In this document: positions 43,414-52,732 of the stretch, one piece after another
How the letters are laid out: each line of letters opens with the position of its first letter
Numbering within the stretch: position 1 is the first letter of the stretch
Source: Corynebacterium glyciniphilum AJ 3170
Lineage (GTDB): Bacteria > Actinomycetota > Actinomycetes > Mycobacteriales > Mycobacteriaceae
Assembly: GCF_007673095.1 (NCBI RefSeq)
Contig: NZ_VDYZ01000010.1
Span: forward strand, 101,296-165,295
Length of the DNA: 64,000 bases
Reading direction: 5' to 3'
Made by a program: the position numbers and the translations under genes
The notes under the pieces: generated by a model
Databases searched by the model: none
What the model was told of the DNA's origin: nothing
Seen by the model: only the letters and a program-made list of their open reading frames with translations

Positions 43414-44334
43414 CTAGGGGCTGCTGATGGGGGCTTGCGGTGAGGCTTTCTCCAGAAAACCTCCCACAACCTCCGCATACAGCTCCGGCTCCTCCATCAT
43501 CGCCATGTGGGCGGAGTTCTCGAAGAGGTGCCACTGAGCCCGTGGAAGAGCGTCGACCATCGGGCGCACCGTTGCCGGTGTCATCTCGTCGAAGCGTCCG
43601 GAGGTGACCAGTACCGGTACCGCGATTTCGTTGACCTGGCCTGCTACCGACCAGCCCTGGAGTGATCCGGTCATATTCCACTCCGGGCCGAGCAGTGCGT
43701 CGTAGATCTCCTCGTTCAGGCCGGTGATGGAGGCGAGCATGTGGTCTGGCATATCGTCCAGCCGCAGCACATGCCGTGACTGGAAGAGCCCGAAAGCCTG
43801 TTCGTACTCTGCGCTGTCCGTTGTTCCTTCGGCTTCGCACCGGTCGATCACCGCTCCGAGACCGTCCGGCAGGGCATCCTTCAACGCAGCGATCTCCCGT
43901 TGATAGAGGGGCATATCAGCACAGGTGCTGGCGAGGACGAGTCGTCGCAGGCCGGTGGGCTGCCGCAGTGCCAGAGACAGTGAGATCCACCCGCCGGCGG
44001 AATGGCCCAGCAGGTCAAAGGTCTCCAGCTCCAGGGCAGACAGCACGGATTCCAGTTCGTCTACGAACAACTCGAGGTTCCATGATCGGACTCCGGCGGG
44101 GCGTTCCGTGTTGCCGCATCCTGCCTGGTCGTAGTAGATGATTTCCCGCGCGTTATCCGGCAGATCGGCCAGTCTATCGAGGTCGGTGAGGTAGTCGTGG
44201 GTCATGCCGGGGCCGCCGTGGACGACGACGAGCGGGGGAGCGGATGCCGTCGTGTCTTCAGGGGCAGGGGAAACCCGGCGGAACCAGACGCGACGTCCGT
44301 CGACGGATACCGTGCCGGTGGTTACAGTGCTCAT
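43414..44334 (-). CDS. Proline-iminopeptidase-family alpha/beta hydrolase
   Basis: A 306-aa hydrolase. HGGPGMTHDYL (residues about 39-49) is the oxyanion motif of the proline iminopeptidase (S33) family. The nucleophile elbow is GHSAGGW, and Asp and His are in TSGRFDEMTP and ENSAHMAMMEEP. Peptidase activity on N-terminal proline or a related amidase is the family expectation. The gene stands alone, 26 bp after the antitoxin start region. Confidence 0.87.
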   Translation of the reverse strand: MSTVTTGTVSVDGRRVWFRRVSPAPEDTTASAPPLVVVHGGPGMTHDYLTDLDRLADLPDNAREIIYYDQAGCGNTERPAGVRSWNLELFVDELESVLSALELETFDLLGHSAGGWISLSLALRQPTGLRRLVLASTCADMPLYQREIAALKDALPDGLGAVIDRCEAEGTTDSAEYEQAFGLFQSRHVLRLDDMPDHMLASITGLNEEIYDALLGPEWNMTGSLQGWSVAGQVNEIAVPVLVTSGRFDEMTPATVRPMVDALPRAQWHLFENSAHMAMMEEPELYAEVVGGFLEKASPQAPISSP

Positions 44335-44379
44335 ATCCGTGCAGGCTACCGTGTAGCCATCCGACAGGGTGCACTCTGA

Positions 44380-46257
44380 CTACTGGTCGTCCTCGGTAAC
44401 GGTGAACGTCACCGTCTGGGAGGTCTGTCGTCCGTACCGGTCGGTGCCCGTGACCTCCGCAGTGTGCTCACCAGGGGCAAGGCTCGCCGGCAGCGCCACA
44501 CGCCAGGCATGCAGGCTGGCCTGGGCGACGTTGCCGGAGGAGCTCAGATTGTGCGTGGCGGAGACAGTTTCCGTGTACTCCCAGCCCTTGTTCAATGCCT
44601 CTCCCTCGGCCGGCTGCGTGTGCTCGGCATCGACAGCCTCACCGTCGATCGTGACCTGGACGTCCGCTGCTGTGGAGCCGCCGAAGAAGCTCGTCGTCAG
44701 GAAGGACTCTCCGCCGCCGACATCCTTCCGGGACACCTCCAGCGGGTCGATCTGTTCCGGGGCATCCCCCTGTTTGTCGCTGTCCTGCCACTGCTGTGCT
44801 TTCTCGGCCCAGGTGCGCCAGGTCGGCGAGTTGATCCCGGTCAGGAACTGGTGGTCCTGCTTCTCATTACGCACGGTGTAGTACTCACTGCGGCCGGTGC
44901 CGTCGAACTCGAAGGTCAGCACGCCCGGCTCGGCGGCGTCCGATGTGTAGGCGTGGGGGACGCCATTGTCGTTGAGCTCACCGGAGTACCAGTCGCCGGA
45001 CACCGCGCCGGCGATGATCTGGTCGTGGCTGAGCTGGGTGATCGGGCTCTGCTCGTTGTCGGCCCATTCTGCACGCTGTTCCCCGGCCAGGAGGTGTTCG
45101 AGGGTGTGGGTGTGCCCGCCGACAGTCACCGCATTGGGGTAGTCGGCGAGGATGTCGTAGAGGTCGTTGGCGTTGTCGGTCACGACCTCCTGGTAGCTGA
45201 CGATCGGCGCGTGCGCGGCGATCACGATCTGCTGGTCCGGCTCAACGGTGGCCAGGTCATTCCTGAGCCAGTCCAGCTGTTGATCGTCGATCTTCTCGTC
45301 GTATCCGCCGTTTCCGGTGCCGTCGTCGCCGTTGTAGACGATGTTGTCCAGGGCAACGAAGTGGGTCTCGCCGACATCGTAAGAGTAGTACGGTGCGCCG
45401 AAATCCCGTCGGTAGGTGTCGGTGGCGTTGACGTCGGACGCGGCGTCGTAGTCCATGTCGTGGTTCCCCGGCAGCGCACGGACGGGGCCGTTGGCGCCGC
45501 TGTACAGCTGTTTCAGGTCCGGATTGATGCTGAGGTCGTCGCCCACGTTGTCGCCGAGCAACAGGATTCCGCAGCCTGCGTAGTCGTCCCGGGCGGCGAG
45601 ATCCGCCGGGGCGCCTTTCCGCGCGTACTCGACTTCCTGCTTGTCGTAGGTCTGCGTGTCCGCGGCCATGGGGCAGGACTGCTCCGGAGCCGCGGTCGCC
45701 TGGGACGCCGCGAGCGGGAAGTTCACTGCGGTGGGGACGGGGCCGGACGGTTCGAGACCGCCGAATTCGAGATCCGGTGAGCCCTCCGGATAGTGCTGGT
45801 AGCTGAACTGGGCGAAGTTGTTCTCGTCGACGGGGACCTGCCAGCCCGCGGGCTGGGTCACCGACACCGACATGTTGTCGCGGACGGGGAGCTCATAGCG
45901 GCCGGTGTCGTCGGTGGTGGTTACCTCGACGCCGTTGGAGACGCTGACCCCGGGGATGCCGGCTTCGTCGCCGTCGAGCGTGGAATTCTTGTTGGCGTCG
46001 TCGAAGACGCGACCGGTGAAGAGGGTCTGGTCCTCGGCTTCTCCGTCGACAATCTCGACGGTGCCTTCGTAGAGTCCCTCGTTACCGGACGGGTCGGTGG
46101 GAGCGGAGGATCCCGGACGTGAGCTTGAACCGGGTAGTGCGAAACCGTCCTGGGCGTAAGCGGGCGTGTGGGCTGGTGCGACGGTGAGGATCACGGCAGC
46201 GGCGAGGGCGGTACCGAGAGGTACGCGTAGTACGTGTGAGGGCATGCGTGAGGGCAT
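44380..46257 (-). CDS. Exported calcineurin-like metallophosphoesterase
   Basis: A 625-aa secreted protein. A signal peptide ends near residue 35 (AYA|QDG), followed by a Ser/Pro-rich linker. Then come an Ig-like N-domain (FTGRVFDDANKNSTLDGDEA), a metallophosphoesterase core with GDNVGDD, GNHDMDYD, AHAPIV and GGHTHTLEHL, and a C-terminal domain with a closing Ig-like part. The usual first D-x-H is replaced by the ADTQTYD version seen in this subfamily. It acts outside the membrane, probably on a cell-wall or phosphorylated substrate. Confidence 0.88.
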   Translation of the reverse strand: MPSRMPSHVLRVPLGTALAAAVILTVAPAHTPAYAQDGFALPGSSSRPGSSAPTDPSGNEGLYEGTVEIVDGEAEDQTLFTGRVFDDANKNSTLDGDEAGIPGVSVSNGVEVTTTDDTGRYELPVRDNMSVSVTQPAGWQVPVDENNFAQFSYQHYPEGSPDLEFGGLEPSGPVPTAVNFPLAASQATAAPEQSCPMAADTQTYDKQEVEYARKGAPADLAARDDYAGCGILLLGDNVGDDLSINPDLKQLYSGANGPVRALPGNHDMDYDAASDVNATDTYRRDFGAPYYSYDVGETHFVALDNIVYNGDDGTGNGGYDEKIDDQQLDWLRNDLATVEPDQQIVIAAHAPIVSYQEVVTDNANDLYDILADYPNAVTVGGHTHTLEHLLAGEQRAEWADNEQSPITQLSHDQIIAGAVSGDWYSGELNDNGVPHAYTSDAAEPGVLTFEFDGTGRSEYYTVRNEKQDHQFLTGINSPTWRTWAEKAQQWQDSDKQGDAPEQIDPLEVSRKDVGGGESFLTTSFFGGSTAADVQVTIDGEAVDAEHTQPAEGEALNKGWEYTETVSATHNLSSSGNVAQASLHAWRVALPASLAPGEHTAEVTGTDRYGRQTSQTVTFTVTEDDQ

Positions 46258-46355
46258 GGGGGCATTCTCCTGTCAGAAACTGATGGTCGGCATGTACCGC
46301 CACACAGTCTGGGCGGTACCGGTGTCACCCTGGTGACTGCGCAGGAGAGGACGGG

Positions 46356-47249
46356 TCAACGGGGGGTGAACAGGTCGTGATGCTGGCCGGTGAGCATCGC
46401 CACCAGCGCCGTCGCCGCCGGGCTCGGGTTGAAGTCGCTCCAGGCCAGATACTGGATGCGCGACGGCCCGTCGGCCACGTCGAGGATGTGCACATCAGCG
46501 TCCTCAGGGACGGCGTCACGGGAGAGGAGAGCGACGGCGAGTCCTTGCCGGACGACCTCCACCATGAAGCTGGTGTCCACCGCCTCGAAGGCGACATCGC
46601 GGGTCAGGCCGGCGTCGCGGAACGCCACGTCGGACTGCGCCCGACCCGGCGAGTCGACCGGGAAATCCACGAATGCCTCGCCGTCCAGGTCGGCCAGTGC
46701 GATGTTGTCACGTCCGGCGAGACGGTGAGTCGCGCTGACCACCGCCACGAGATCCTCGCGGACAAGTTCCTGACTACGTACTCCGCGGGGTGGCTGACCG
46801 GCGGGTAAACCAAGCACCGCGACGTCCATCCCTCCGGAGCGGATGGCGGCGATGAATTCGTCGCTACTCCCGCCGAGAAGCCGGATCTTCACTGCCGGGT
46901 GAGCCTGGTGGAACCTGCCGAGGACCGCCGGGACATCTATGGCGGTCACCGTGGGAATTACGCCGATGGTGACCGTGCCCCGGATCTGACCGGTGGCTGC
47001 GGCTGCGTCAGCGGCGGCACGGTCGGCGGCCTCCAGACTGGCCTGAGCCGAGGGGAGGAACGCTGCACCGGCGTCGGTGAGTTCGACCCTCCTGCTGGTG
47101 CGGGCGAACAGCTGCACACCGAGTTCATGCTCCAGCGACTTGATCTGGTGACTCATCGCCGACTGCACGATATGGCAGCGCTCCGCCGCCCGGGTGAAGT
47201 TGCGGGTCTCGGCGACGGCCAGGACGTACCTCAGTTGTTGCAGTTCCAT
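46356..47249 (-). CDS. LysR-family regulator
   Basis: A 297-aa LysR protein with the classical N-terminus (ETRNFTRAAERCHIVQSAMS and LFARTSRRVELTDAG) and an effector domain from RGTVTIGVIPTVTAIDVPAV. It is divergent from an EamA exporter, making the third LysR/EamA pair of the window. It is likely the activator or repressor of that transporter and the downstream genes. Confidence 0.9.
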   Translation of the reverse strand: MELQQLRYVLAVAETRNFTRAAERCHIVQSAMSHQIKSLEHELGVQLFARTSRRVELTDAGAAFLPSAQASLEAADRAAADAAAATGQIRGTVTIGVIPTVTAIDVPAVLGRFHQAHPAVKIRLLGGSSDEFIAAIRSGGMDVAVLGLPAGQPPRGVRSQELVREDLVAVVSATHRLAGRDNIALADLDGEAFVDFPVDSPGRAQSDVAFRDAGLTRDVAFEAVDTSFMVEVVRQGLAVALLSRDAVPEDADVHILDVADGPSRIQYLAWSDFNPSPAATALVAMLTGQHHDLFTPR

Positions 47250-47319
47250 GGATCAATCATGAACCACGATCGGTGAAATGAAAAACATGTGTTGGACTCA
47301 TGGCTTGGTGCGGCAGACG

Positions 47320-48321
47320 ATGAAAGGCATGACAGCAACCACAGCAACAGCAGCTGCCCACCAACCACCGCCCTCTCCACCGGGCGCGCCACCACCGGCG
47401 ACGGGGAGCGCACGGGTGGGGTGGACGGCCCTGACCGCCATCACGCCCGCTGTGTGGGGGACCACCTACATCGTGACCACGCACATGTTGCCGGACGGCC
47501 ACCCGCTGTTCGCGGCGATGATGCGAGCACTCCCGGCCGGCCTGATCGCTCTGCTCCTGGCCAGGACGCTGCCGCGCGGATCCTGGTGGTGGAAGAGCCT
47601 GGCGCTCGGCACCCTGAACATGGCGGCGTTCTTCCCGCTGCTCTTCCTCACCGCCCAGCACCTGCCCGGCGGGGTCGCCGCCACGCTGAACGCGTCCCAA
47701 CCCATCGTCGTCGCCTTCCTTGCCGTGGCGATCCTGCATGAGAAGCTCTCGGTCTGGCGGCTGGGATGGGGGATCGTCGGTGTCGGTGGAGTGGCTCTGG
47801 TGGTGCTCGGTCCCGGCGCGGGACTGGATCTTGTCGGTCTGCTGGCCGGTATCGGTGCCGCGGCGTCGATGGGTACAGGGGTGGTGCTCACCAAGAAATG
47901 GGGCAGACCGGACGGTGTCAGTGCCACCGCTCTGGCCGGGTGGCAGCTCACCGTGGCAGGGCTCGTTCTGCTCATTCCCGCCCTCGTTGTCGACGGTGTG
48001 CCGCAGGGCATCGACGGCACCGCGGTCACCGGATACCTCTGGCTCGGACTGGTCGGCGGCCTGATGACCTACATCATCTGGTTCTCCGGTATCCGACGCC
48101 TCCCAGTCACGGCGACGGCCCTGCTGGGGCTGTTGTCTCCACTGGTGGCAGCGGTGCTGGGAGCGGTCATCGCCGGAGAGTCGTTCGGCACCGTTCAACT
48201 GGCAGGGTTCGCCCTGGCGCTCTCGGCGATGGTGGCGGGCCAACTCCCACCTCCACGGAAGACGACACAACGCACGAAGAACTCCCGTACGGGAAACTCA
48301 CCGGAAGGAACTGACTCATGA
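47320..48321 (+). CDS. EamA/DMT-family exporter
   Basis: A 333-aa membrane protein with ten helices. After a Pro/Ala-rich N-terminus, helix 1 has TPAVWGTTYIVTTHMLP, and later VAATLNASQPIVVAFLAV is a classic EamA motif. Start choice is uncertain (ATG at 47320 is preferred to 47278 and 47329). Its end overlaps the next gene by 4 bp (ATGA), so exporter, NAD(P)-binding protein and MFS form one operon under the divergent LysR protein. Confidence 0.85.
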   Translation: MKGMTATTATAAAHQPPPSPPGAPPPATGSARVGWTALTAITPAVWGTTYIVTTHMLPDGHPLFAAMMRALPAGLIALLLARTLPRGSWWWKSLALGTLNMAAFFPLLFLTAQHLPGGVAATLNASQPIVVAFLAVAILHEKLSVWRLGWGIVGVGGVALVVLGPGAGLDLVGLLAGIGAAASMGTGVVLTKKWGRPDGVSATALAGWQLTVAGLVLLIPALVVDGVPQGIDGTAVTGYLWLGLVGGLMTYIIWFSGIRRLPVTATALLGLLSPLVAAVLGAVIAGESFGTVQLAGFALALSAMVAGQLPPPRKTTQRTKNSRTGNSPEGTDS

Positions 48322-48956
48322 ACATCGCCGTCATCGGAGCGACCGGAATGGCGGGCAGCGCCATCGTCGCCGAAGCCCTGTCCCGCGGCCACCACGTCAC
48401 CGCAGTGTCGCGGCACACGCAGGGGAGTGGAAATGAACTGCTTCGGACCGTCGCCCTGGACATTGCCTCACCGGACGCGGAGCTGCCACAGGTTCTCGCC
48501 GGCGTCGACGCAGTGGTGCTGGCCGTGCGGCCGTCGCCAGGCTCGGAGCACCTCATGGGACCGATGACCGCCACCGCCCTCGACGCCGCACACTGCGCCG
48601 GCACCCGTGTCCTGGTCATCGGTGGTTCAGCGCCCCTACGTTCGCCGGACGATCCGGACCGTCTCCTCATCGACGACACCCGGTACATCCCCGAAGCCTG
48701 GCGACCGATCGCCGGAGCGAGTCTGGACCAGTTCCAGGTGTGCATTGAGCACGCGCGCACCCGGTGGACGTATCTCAGTCCGTCGGCGGTCTTCGAGCCA
48801 GGGGAGGACACCGGCGGGTATCGGCGTGGGACAACCACACTGCTGACGGACAAGCACGGTCAGTCCCGTGTCACCCCCGGTGACCTGGCACTGGCCGCCG
48901 TCGACGAGATCGAGGAGCCTGGCGATGACCCGCACATCACCGTCATCGGACGCTGA
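48318..48956 (+). CDS. NAD(P)H-binding protein (atypical SDR)
   Basis: A 212-aa Rossmann-fold protein of the NAD(P)H-binding / YwnB group. The cofactor motif is IGATGMAGSAIVAEAL near residues 6-21, and VLVIGGSAPLRSPDDPD is the middle motif. It overlaps the EamA gene by 4 bp upstream and the MFS gene by 32 bp downstream, so the three are co-translated. A redox-detoxification role alongside two exporters is inferred. Confidence 0.85.
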   Translation: MNIAVIGATGMAGSAIVAEALSRGHHVTAVSRHTQGSGNELLRTVALDIASPDAELPQVLAGVDAVVLAVRPSPGSEHLMGPMTATALDAAHCAGTRVLVIGGSAPLRSPDDPDRLLIDDTRYIPEAWRPIAGASLDQFQVCIEHARTRWTYLSPSAVFEPGEDTGGYRRGTTTLLTDKHGQSRVTPGDLALAAVDEIEEPGDDPHITVIGR

Positions 48957-50349
48957 CCGCGGCCAGGTGCCGGACACCGAACCGTCCGGCGTGTTCGCAC
49001 CACCACTGCGCCTGCTCACCATCGGGTTGCTGGTCTCGGTCGGCATCGTGGCGTTCGACGGCCTCGGGGTCACTACCGCGATGCCGCAGATTGCCTCTGA
49101 CCTGGACGGGATGTCGACCTACGGCTGGGCGGTCTCGGCACTGATGCTCGCCAGCGTCGTCGGCACGGTCGTCGGTGGTTACCTCGCCGACCGAACGGGG
49201 CCGCGGAGACCGTATCTTGCGGGCCTGGTGGTCTTCATCGCCGGGCTGCTGATCTCGGCCACGGCCCCGTCCTGGCCGATCTTCCTGGTGGGGCGTGCGG
49301 TACAGGGACTCGGCGTGGGAGCGGTGATGAGCATGGCCTACGTGGTGGTGGCGATCGCGTTCCCGCAGCGACTGCAGGCCCGGGCGCTGGCACTGCTGTC
49401 CGGCGCATGGACGGTCCCGGCACTGGTGGGGCCGATGGTCTCCGGAGTGCTCACCGAGACTGCGTCCTGGCGTTTCCTCTTCCTGGGCCTGGTGCCGTTG
49501 GTCCTCGTCGTCGCGGTGATCACCGTGCCCGGCGTGCCGACACAGGACGCTCCGGCAGGAGGAGCACCGGGGGTGTCGCGGAATCTCGTCTTCAGTATCG
49601 GCCTGGCGATCTCTGCCGGGGTGCTGCTCGCCGGTCTTGAACAACACAACATGGTCGCTCTGGTGGTCATGGGCATCCTTGGTGTGGTGGTGATGATCTG
49701 GACGCTCCATGAAGTCACCCCGGAAGGAACTCTTCGGGCGCGCCGCGGTGTCCCGGCAGGTATCGCCACACGCCTGATCCTCTCCATGTCGTTCTTCGGC
49801 ATCGAGACGTTCCTGCCGCTGGCCATGACCGGGCTGCGCGGGGCCAGCACTCTGCTCGCGGGTGCCTGCGTTGCCGCCGGCGCGCTGGTGTGGGTCGGCG
49901 GATCAATGCTGCAGAGTCGACGCGAGATGCGGCAGGGGACGGTGACGCGCCGGGGTGATTCCGTGTTCGGTCTGGGCATCCTGGCCGTAGGTATCGCCGT
50001 CATCGCCGTGACCCTGCTGGGGGAGGCCCTCCCGGTGGGTGTCGCCATCGTCGGATGGATGATCGGCGGATTCGGCATGGGGCTGGCCTACAACGCCAGC
50101 ACCGCCGCGACATTCAGTGAGACCAGCGGGGACGCCTCGGGCCAGATGAGCGGCACCATCCAGATGGCGCAGACGCTCGGCACCGCCCTGGCCGCCGGTA
50201 TAGGGACGGCGGTGATCGGTGGTGCCGGTGGTGGCGGACTGCAGACTCCTATGGCGGCGATATTCGCGTCCACCGCGGTCTTCGCGCTGGTTGCGGTGCC
50301 GCTGGCGATGAGGATCCGGACTGAGGTCCCGTCTGGAACGCGGGTGTGA
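48925..50349 (+). CDS. MFS transporter (DHA2-like drug exporter)
   Basis: A 474-aa carrier with about fourteen helices: motif A GGYLADRTGPRRPYLAG and motif C in LSGAWTVPALVGPMVSGVL. The size and helix count fit DHA2 (14-helix) exporters such as QacA relatives. The ATG at 48925 has GAGGAG 7 nt upstream and overlaps the NAD(P)-binding gene. It is the last gene of the LysR-controlled exporter operon. Confidence 0.88.
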   Translation: MTRTSPSSDADRGQVPDTEPSGVFAPPLRLLTIGLLVSVGIVAFDGLGVTTAMPQIASDLDGMSTYGWAVSALMLASVVGTVVGGYLADRTGPRRPYLAGLVVFIAGLLISATAPSWPIFLVGRAVQGLGVGAVMSMAYVVVAIAFPQRLQARALALLSGAWTVPALVGPMVSGVLTETASWRFLFLGLVPLVLVVAVITVPGVPTQDAPAGGAPGVSRNLVFSIGLAISAGVLLAGLEQHNMVALVVMGILGVVVMIWTLHEVTPEGTLRARRGVPAGIATRLILSMSFFGIETFLPLAMTGLRGASTLLAGACVAAGALVWVGGSMLQSRREMRQGTVTRRGDSVFGLGILAVGIAVIAVTLLGEALPVGVAIVGWMIGGFGMGLAYNASTAATFSETSGDASGQMSGTIQMAQTLGTALAAGIGTAVIGGAGGGGLQTPMAAIFASTAVFALVAVPLAMRIRTEVPSGTRV

Positions 50350-50391
50350 GCGGAACCTTGGTGGCATTGGTGGAGCCGGCTTCAGTGGGCG

Positions 50392-50598
50392 TTGGATCGG
50401 ATCATCAGTGAGGACCGGATCGGAGAAGTGACAGGACTCCGGCTTCTTCCTGTCATCACTCAATCTTCCCTGTCCAGTGAAGATGATCGAAAGCTGGCGG
50501 AAACAGTAGATGTTCTCGTAGAGAACTTGTCGAGCCTCAGAACGACCTCTGGTGACGTAGACTCGGTGCCAGCATCGAAAGAGGGTGAAGAATCATGA
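50392..50598 (+). CDS. Small hypothetical protein, first of a coupled pair
   Basis: A 68-aa acidic, Leu/Ser-rich protein without membrane segments, starting at a TTG (or, less likely, an internal GTG). I do not recognise it. Support for a real gene is the ATGA overlap of its stop with the next start at 50595 and the absence of a longer competing frame. The length and tandem arrangement would fit an antitoxin-toxin-like pair, but no known motif is visible. Confidence 0.4.
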   Translation: MDRIISEDRIGEVTGLRLLPVITQSSLSSEDDRKLAETVDVLVENLSSLRTTSGDVDSVPASKEGEES

Positions 50599-50777
50599 GC
50601 GGTTTCTACATCAGTGACGCTCAGTTTGAGGAGATCAAACGTGAGTCTCTGGAGGAGACGCGACGGGTCATTCGAGAGAAGTTTCCGGACCTGGATGAAG
50701 TCCGTGAAGCACGCAAGGCTGGCGTCGAGCAGCCGAAGCGCCGTCGCTGGCCAGCTCGACTGTTTAGCACAGGCTAG
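50595..50777 (+). CDS. Small hypothetical protein, second of a coupled pair
   Basis: A 60-aa protein with an acidic/basic helix-rich start (SDAQFEEIKRESLEETRRV) and a basic tail (PKRRRWPARLF). No family is recognised. Its ATG overlaps the stop of the upstream small gene (ATGA), with GGGTGAAG just upstream. The highly charged helical part could be a protein-binding segment. It ends before the palindromic repeat at 50908. Confidence 0.45.
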   Translation: MSGFYISDAQFEEIKRESLEETRRVIREKFPDLDEVREARKAGVEQPKRRRWPARLFSTG

Positions 50778-50907
50778 CCCTGTGAAGGCTGGAACTTCGA
50801 TCAGCTTCCACGGTGCCCACTGAAGATCTGAGCTACGGGCGGCGTCAGGGACGGCAGACCTTTCGGTAAACGGTAGCGTAGAGCGTCGGAAAATGGTCTT
50901 GTTGGCG

Positions 50908-50972
50908 TGATTCAGGTGCCAGAAACGGTCACCGCGGGGCCTCCGTCCCGACCGTTTTTGGCAGCTGAGTCA
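50908..50972. terminator. Hairpin, copy 2 of the palindromic repeat
   Basis: Arms at about 50908-50930 and 50950-50972 pair with a few mismatches. Arms and loop (ACCGCGGGGCCTCCGTCC) resemble the hairpin at 946-1006. It lies between the small coupled genes and the convergent GMC oxidoreductase. Confidence 0.55.
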
Positions 50973-51027
50973 CACAGCGCCCACGAAGCGCACCGGCTCC
51001 CTTCATCGAGCAGATCCAGCAGGTCCC

Positions 51028-52617
51028 TCACCTGTCGCCCAGAATGAACTCCGCGGCCTTCTCACCGATCGCGATGGACGGGGCATTCGTGTGCCCCCGG
51101 ATGATCTCCGGCATCACCGAGGCATCGGCGACGCGGAGCCCCTGCACGCCACGGACCCGCAGATGCGGGTCGACGACAGACGCCTCATCCGTCCCCATCC
51201 GTGCCGTGCTCGTCGGGTGGTACAACGTGTGGGACGCACCGGTCAGGGCCTCCTCGCAGCGCTGTTCAACCGTCATCTTCTCCCCGCCGGCGGGGACGAT
51301 GAACCGTCCACTCCGGCGTGACCGCAGACTCGGTGCATCGAAGATCCTGGAGCAGATCTCCAGCCCCGCCAGCATCGTCGCCCGGTCCCTTCCACCCGCG
51401 TCGGTGAGATACCGCGGGTCGATCACCGGCTTGACCAGTGGGTCAGCGGACGCCAGGGTGATCTCACCGCGGCTCTCGGGCTGCAACAGGATCGGGCCCA
51501 TCGTCAGACCGTGCTCCGGAATGCCGGTCAGCCCTTCGTTGACGTAGGCGACCGGGGCGTAGATGATCTCCAGGTCAGGAGCGGCAAGGTCAGGTCGGGA
51601 CCGCACGAACCCGTACGCCTCGGCGACGTTCGAGGTCAGCATGCCCCGTCGCCGCGTGAGGTAACGGGCGAGCTGGGGCAGACTCGTGGCGTCGAACAAT
51701 GTCCCGGCCTCGGTCGCCACGGCGAACAGTGACACGAGATGATCACGCATGTTCTGGCCGACCTCGGGGGAGTCCACCACGGTCTCGATGCCGTGCTGCG
51801 CCAGGTGACGGGGATCACCGATACCGGAGAGCATCAGCAGTTGGGGAGTGTTCACCGCCCCACCGCACAGCACCACCTCACGCCGGGCGCCGACGGAGCA
51901 TTGCCGACCGTCGTGCAGGTAGTCCACCCCCACGGCCCGGGTTCCGTCGAAACGCACCCGCGCCGTGTGTGCTTCCGTGCGTACCGTCAGGTTCGGACGC
52001 AACTCGGCGGGACGCAGGTACACCGTCGCGGTACTGGAGCGCGCGCCGCGGCGCTCGGTGACCATCGTCTGGGTGAAGCCGTCCGGTGCATCGGCGTTGG
52101 CGTCCTCGACGCGGTAGCCCGCCTCCGAGACCGCGCGGAGGAAGGCTGCGGTGTAGTCACTGGGGTCGCGCTGGTGCTCGACGGAGACCTCGACCCGGTC
52201 CAGGGCGCGTGAGATCTCCGTCCAGGACCACTCCGGCCCGGCGAGCTCGCCCCACCGGTCGTAGTCCTCGGCGAAACCGACGACCCACATCAAGGCGTTG
52301 ATCGACGAACTGCCGCCGAGGACCTTGCCGCGTGGCCAGTAGATCGACCGGTCGCGCAGGCCGGGTTGGGCCGTGGTGGCGTAGTCCCAGTCGAACTCGG
52401 AGCGGAACGTCTCGGAGAACGCCGCCGGGACCGTCACGCCCTGCCCCTTGTCCTTACCGCCGGCCTCGAGTAACAGGACGGATCTGGACCCGTCCGCGCT
52501 GAGCCGGTTGGCCACCACAGAGCCTGCTGACCCGGCCCCGACCACGATGTAGTCGAACATCTCCGGGAACTGCGGCTCGGGGGACCTGCCCGATCCTGGT
52601 GTGGGTGTACCTGACAT
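51028..52617 (-). CDS. GMC-family FAD oxidoreductase (choline-dehydrogenase-like)
   Basis: A 529-aa flavoenzyme. The FAD motif is DYIVVGAGSAGSVVANRLS near residues 22-40, the GMC signature 1 is GKVLGGSSSINALMW, and the C-terminal HPTSTARMGTDEASVV with a late GHTNAPSIAIGEKAAE contains the catalytic His. GGAGG lies just upstream of the ATG in a tandem GACGGAGGTT repeat. It oxidises an alcohol, perhaps a terpenoid or choline-like one. It is divergent from the carboxylate-transporter/mevalonate operon with a palindrome between them. Confidence 0.88.
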   Translation of the reverse strand: MSGTPTPGSGRSPEPQFPEMFDYIVVGAGSAGSVVANRLSADGSRSVLLLEAGGKDKGQGVTVPAAFSETFRSEFDWDYATTAQPGLRDRSIYWPRGKVLGGSSSINALMWVVGFAEDYDRWGELAGPEWSWTEISRALDRVEVSVEHQRDPSDYTAAFLRAVSEAGYRVEDANADAPDGFTQTMVTERRGARSSTATVYLRPAELRPNLTVRTEAHTARVRFDGTRAVGVDYLHDGRQCSVGARREVVLCGGAVNTPQLLMLSGIGDPRHLAQHGIETVVDSPEVGQNMRDHLVSLFAVATEAGTLFDATSLPQLARYLTRRRGMLTSNVAEAYGFVRSRPDLAAPDLEIIYAPVAYVNEGLTGIPEHGLTMGPILLQPESRGEITLASADPLVKPVIDPRYLTDAGGRDRATMLAGLEICSRIFDAPSLRSRRSGRFIVPAGGEKMTVEQRCEEALTGASHTLYHPTSTARMGTDEASVVDPHLRVRGVQGLRVADASVMPEIIRGHTNAPSIAIGEKAAEFILGDR

Positions 52618-52644
52618 CAGAAACCTCCGTCAACCTCCGTCATC

Positions 52645-52669
52645 GATACTGTTGTCAACCGAAAGTATC
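52645..52669. promoter_or_regulatory. Palindromic operator between GMC gene and mevalonate operon
   Basis: GATACT (52645-52650) and AGTATC (52664-52669) are perfect 6-bp arms, with an inner GTTG-T-CAAC symmetry. The site is in the 115-bp gap between divergent starts and could couple control of the oxidoreductase and the operon. Confidence 0.55.
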
Positions 52670-52732
52670 TGATCCGGCGGCGACATGGAGGGGAATGCGG
52701 TGAGACGTGCCCGACCACTAGAGTCCATAGGT

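Noticed and set aside
44464..45780. Rightward frame of 438 codons opposite the metallophosphoesterase
   Set aside because: Its composition is repetitive Val/Gly/Asp without a recognised fold, and the opposite strand has complete phosphoesterase motifs and a signal peptide.
44380..46257. Loss of the first metal motif in the metallophosphoesterase as a sign of inactivity
   Set aside because: The ADTQTYD form is usual in this exported subfamily, and the other four motifs are intact.
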